IMG/VR virus record: IMGVR_UViG_3300047457_000508
Coordinates: 1 to 38,285 of that record
From: a virus
Reading direction: 5' to 3' (one strand)
DNA: 38,285 nucleotides
The notes under the pieces: generated by a model
The model's database searches: none
Seen by the model: the letters and a program-made list of their open reading frames with translations, nothing else
What the model was told of the DNA's origin: nothing
Program-made: the position numbers and the translations under genes
Shown here: positions 37,146 to 38,285 of the stretch, one piece after another
How the letters are laid out: each line of letters begins with the position of its first letter
Numbering within the stretch: position 1 is the stretch's first letter

Positions 37146-37913
37146 TTACTTGACCCGCCCCTCAGCATATGCCTGCATGATTTCTTCAGACAGGGCATTG
37201 TAGCGAGCCGGATCGGTCATTTTTAGCCGAATCAGGTCTGCCCTACGGTAGACACGTTTTGAAGTCTCTCCAGTTCCACCTGTATCAACTTGTGCGGACT
37301 TCATTTGCTGCTGGCGCTTTTCCTTTTGTTCGGTCTGCACCTGCTGCGTCTTGACGCCCTTTAAAGCTTTATAGGTAGACAGCAATTCATTGCCCGAATC
37401 GAAATCGAACTGGCCATCCGCCTTGGCGTACAACTCCAAGCGTATGGGAGACGATTTAACCCACGCATGGAAATCAGGATCCGACGCTATTTGCATATAG
37501 TCGGGGTGTTCCTGCGCCAGTTTCTGCTGCGTTTGGAGTCGTTTTAACTCCATCGCCGCTTGTCTGGCAGCCAATACGTCAGGGTGTTGCGATACGGTCT
37601 GCTGAATCGCCTTCTGAGGATCTTCATAGAAGTCTACTTCAGGCTCTTTTTGCTCAACAGGCTGTGATTTGGCGCTGAGATTTTGCTTTATGAGCTCGTC
37701 CGCCAGTTTCCGCACTTCCCCGACTTCCTGCGCCTGTCTGCCGATCACTTTTTCGGCTTCCTGGTGCATTTTTATGATGTCTTCGACCGATTTACCTCTG
37801 TATCGGTCGGGGACTTCCGGCACGATATTTTTCGTCGTGTCCTGAAGTTCAGGTAGTTTCGCTTCTTCTGCTTCGAGCTCGCTAGGCGTCTCCGGTTCTC
37901 TATCAATCAGCAT
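37146..37913 (-). CDS. Head scaffolding protein
   Basis: 255 aa, acidic and Gln/Glu/Lys-rich, mostly helical. The N-terminus is disordered (REPETPSELEAEEAKLPELQ), then VEDIIKMHQEAEKVIGRQAQ. A long helical middle and a basic C-terminal helix (RVYRRADLIRLKMTDPARYN) follow; such a C-terminal helix binds the capsid protein in P22 and T7 scaffolds. It lies immediately upstream of the capsid gene. It guides procapsid assembly and leaves before packaging. Confidence 0.85.
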   Translation of the reverse strand: MLIDREPETPSELEAEEAKLPELQDTTKNIVPEVPDRYRGKSVEDIIKMHQEAEKVIGRQAQEVGEVRKLADELIKQNLSAKSQPVEQKEPEVDFYEDPQKAIQQTVSQHPDVLAARQAAMELKRLQTQQKLAQEHPDYMQIASDPDFHAWVKSSPIRLELYAKADGQFDFDSGNELLSTYKALKGVKTQQVQTEQKEKRQQQMKSAQVDTGGTGETSKRVYRRADLIRLKMTDPARYNALSEEIMQAYAEGRVK

Positions 37914-37977
37914 GTCAATTTTCCTTTTCCTGCCATCTTTTGGTTCCCAGGATTAAACATGAACAGGGCATTTCTGC

Positions 37978-38205
37978 TTATCTGTTCGCCTTCTGCTCCG
38001 ATTTTAGCTTGTCGCGGTGCTTTTTATCAAACTGATGAAAAGCTGTCGGGAAATGCCCCGACCACCCCTCCAACCTAAACGGCGTTGCAGATATTACGCG
38101 GCTGGCTAACTTGCCGCAATTGCAACTAACGGTCTTGTCCTCATAAGACGTGAACCGCTCGATGCGCTGTCCGCTTTCGCAGACAAATTCATACATTCTT
38201 TTCAT
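37978..38205 (-). CDS. FmdB-like zinc-ribbon protein (75 aa)
   Basis: The sequence MYEFVCESGQRIERFTSYED, then KTVSCNCGKLASRVISATPF, matches the short FmdB-type zinc-ribbon proteins common in phages. Only C9, C28 and C30 remain of the usual four Cys; the second knuckle partner (normally CxxCG) reads CESGQ. Zinc binding may therefore be weak or use another residue. A role as a small regulator or assembly factor is guessed from families. Its start overlaps the 80-aa gene across the circular junction. No gene is seen in the 64 bases between it and the scaffold gene. Confidence 0.82.
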   Translation of the reverse strand: MKRMYEFVCESGQRIERFTSYEDKTVSCNCGKLASRVISATPFRLEGWSGHFPTAFHQFDKKHRDKLKSEQKANR

Positions 38206-38285
38206 CTTGCAAGTCCTCGTAAGCCTGTTCGCTGACCTGTTTTAGTGTGGACAGCCAGGTTAGTATCGATAACTCACCCTTCTTA
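38182..38285. repeat. Right copy of 104-bp terminal identity
   Basis: Exact copy of bases 1-104. It contains the 5' end of the zinc-ribbon gene and the 3' end of the 80-aa gene whose full copy is at 8-250. That fragment (38189-38285, minus) is a product of the overlap and not a second gene. Confidence 0.95.

Noticed and set aside
1-38285. tRNA genes, integrase or lysogeny repressor
   Set aside because: No cloverleaf-like stretch, tyrosine or serine recombinase motif, or C1/Cro-like gene was seen by eye; a dedicated tRNA and profile search could still find something.

Overview
This window looks like one complete genome of a tailed phage with a short, podovirus-type tail. The first 104 bases are identical to the last 104, so the contig closes into a circle of about 38,181 bp. 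The circle joins the 80-aa gene at the left edge to the zinc-ribbon gene at the right edge. The host should be Gram-negative, because the lysis genes include an inner-membrane/outer-membrane spanin pair. Shine-Dalgarno sites and good sigma70-type promoters suggest use of host RNA polymerase; no phage RNA polymerase is encoded. I see no integrase, excisionase, C1-type repressor, tRNA or CRISPR array, so a lytic lifestyle is the simplest reading. Several small early proteins look like families I associate with phages of Burkholderiales and similar freshwater bacteria, but the host assignment is only an inference.

Layout. (1) A morphogenesis arm on the minus strand runs from about 9665 down to 1, across the junction, and on from 38205 down to 23503. 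In transcription order it holds: small and large terminase, portal, three tail-fibre-like genes (collagen-like, GGTGA-type, triple LamG), an HNH endonuclease, two small genes, a zinc-ribbon gene, scaffold, major capsid, a decoration-like protein, small basic proteins, adaptor, tail nozzle, tail collar protein, a cupin, three ejection-type proteins, and a lysis cassette (membrane proteins, GH19 endolysin, lipoprotein, putative holin, nested Rz/Rz1). (2) A regulatory region lies at 9666-10640. It holds two tandem leftward promoters, a palindrome, a small putative DNA-binding protein, a cluster of TGACCCAAA repeats, an AT-rich stretch and a strong rightward promoter. It is the best candidate for the origin and the transcription switch. 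(3) A plus-strand early operon at 10641-13247 carries ten small genes, among them a cysteine-rich GP88-like protein and two tiny membrane proteins. It ends in a strong terminator facing a minus-strand gene. (4) A minus-strand replication operon at 19798-13405 holds a small protein, a Cas4/RecB-like DUF2800 nuclease, a putative single-strand-binding protein, family A DNA polymerase, and a primase-helicase. (5) A second plus-strand operon at 19887-23537 holds a VRR-NUC nuclease, an SNF2-type helicase and small proteins. It diverges from the replication operon at a compact promoter pair that appears to share one -35 element.

The genes suggest a simple programme. Host polymerase reads the two plus operons and the replication operon early. 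Polymerase, primase-helicase, nucleases and helicase copy the genome. The long minus arm then makes heads, tails and the lysis proteins. Compact packing with ATGA or TGATG overlaps implies widespread translational coupling. Function calls rest on motifs read by eye; no database search was run.
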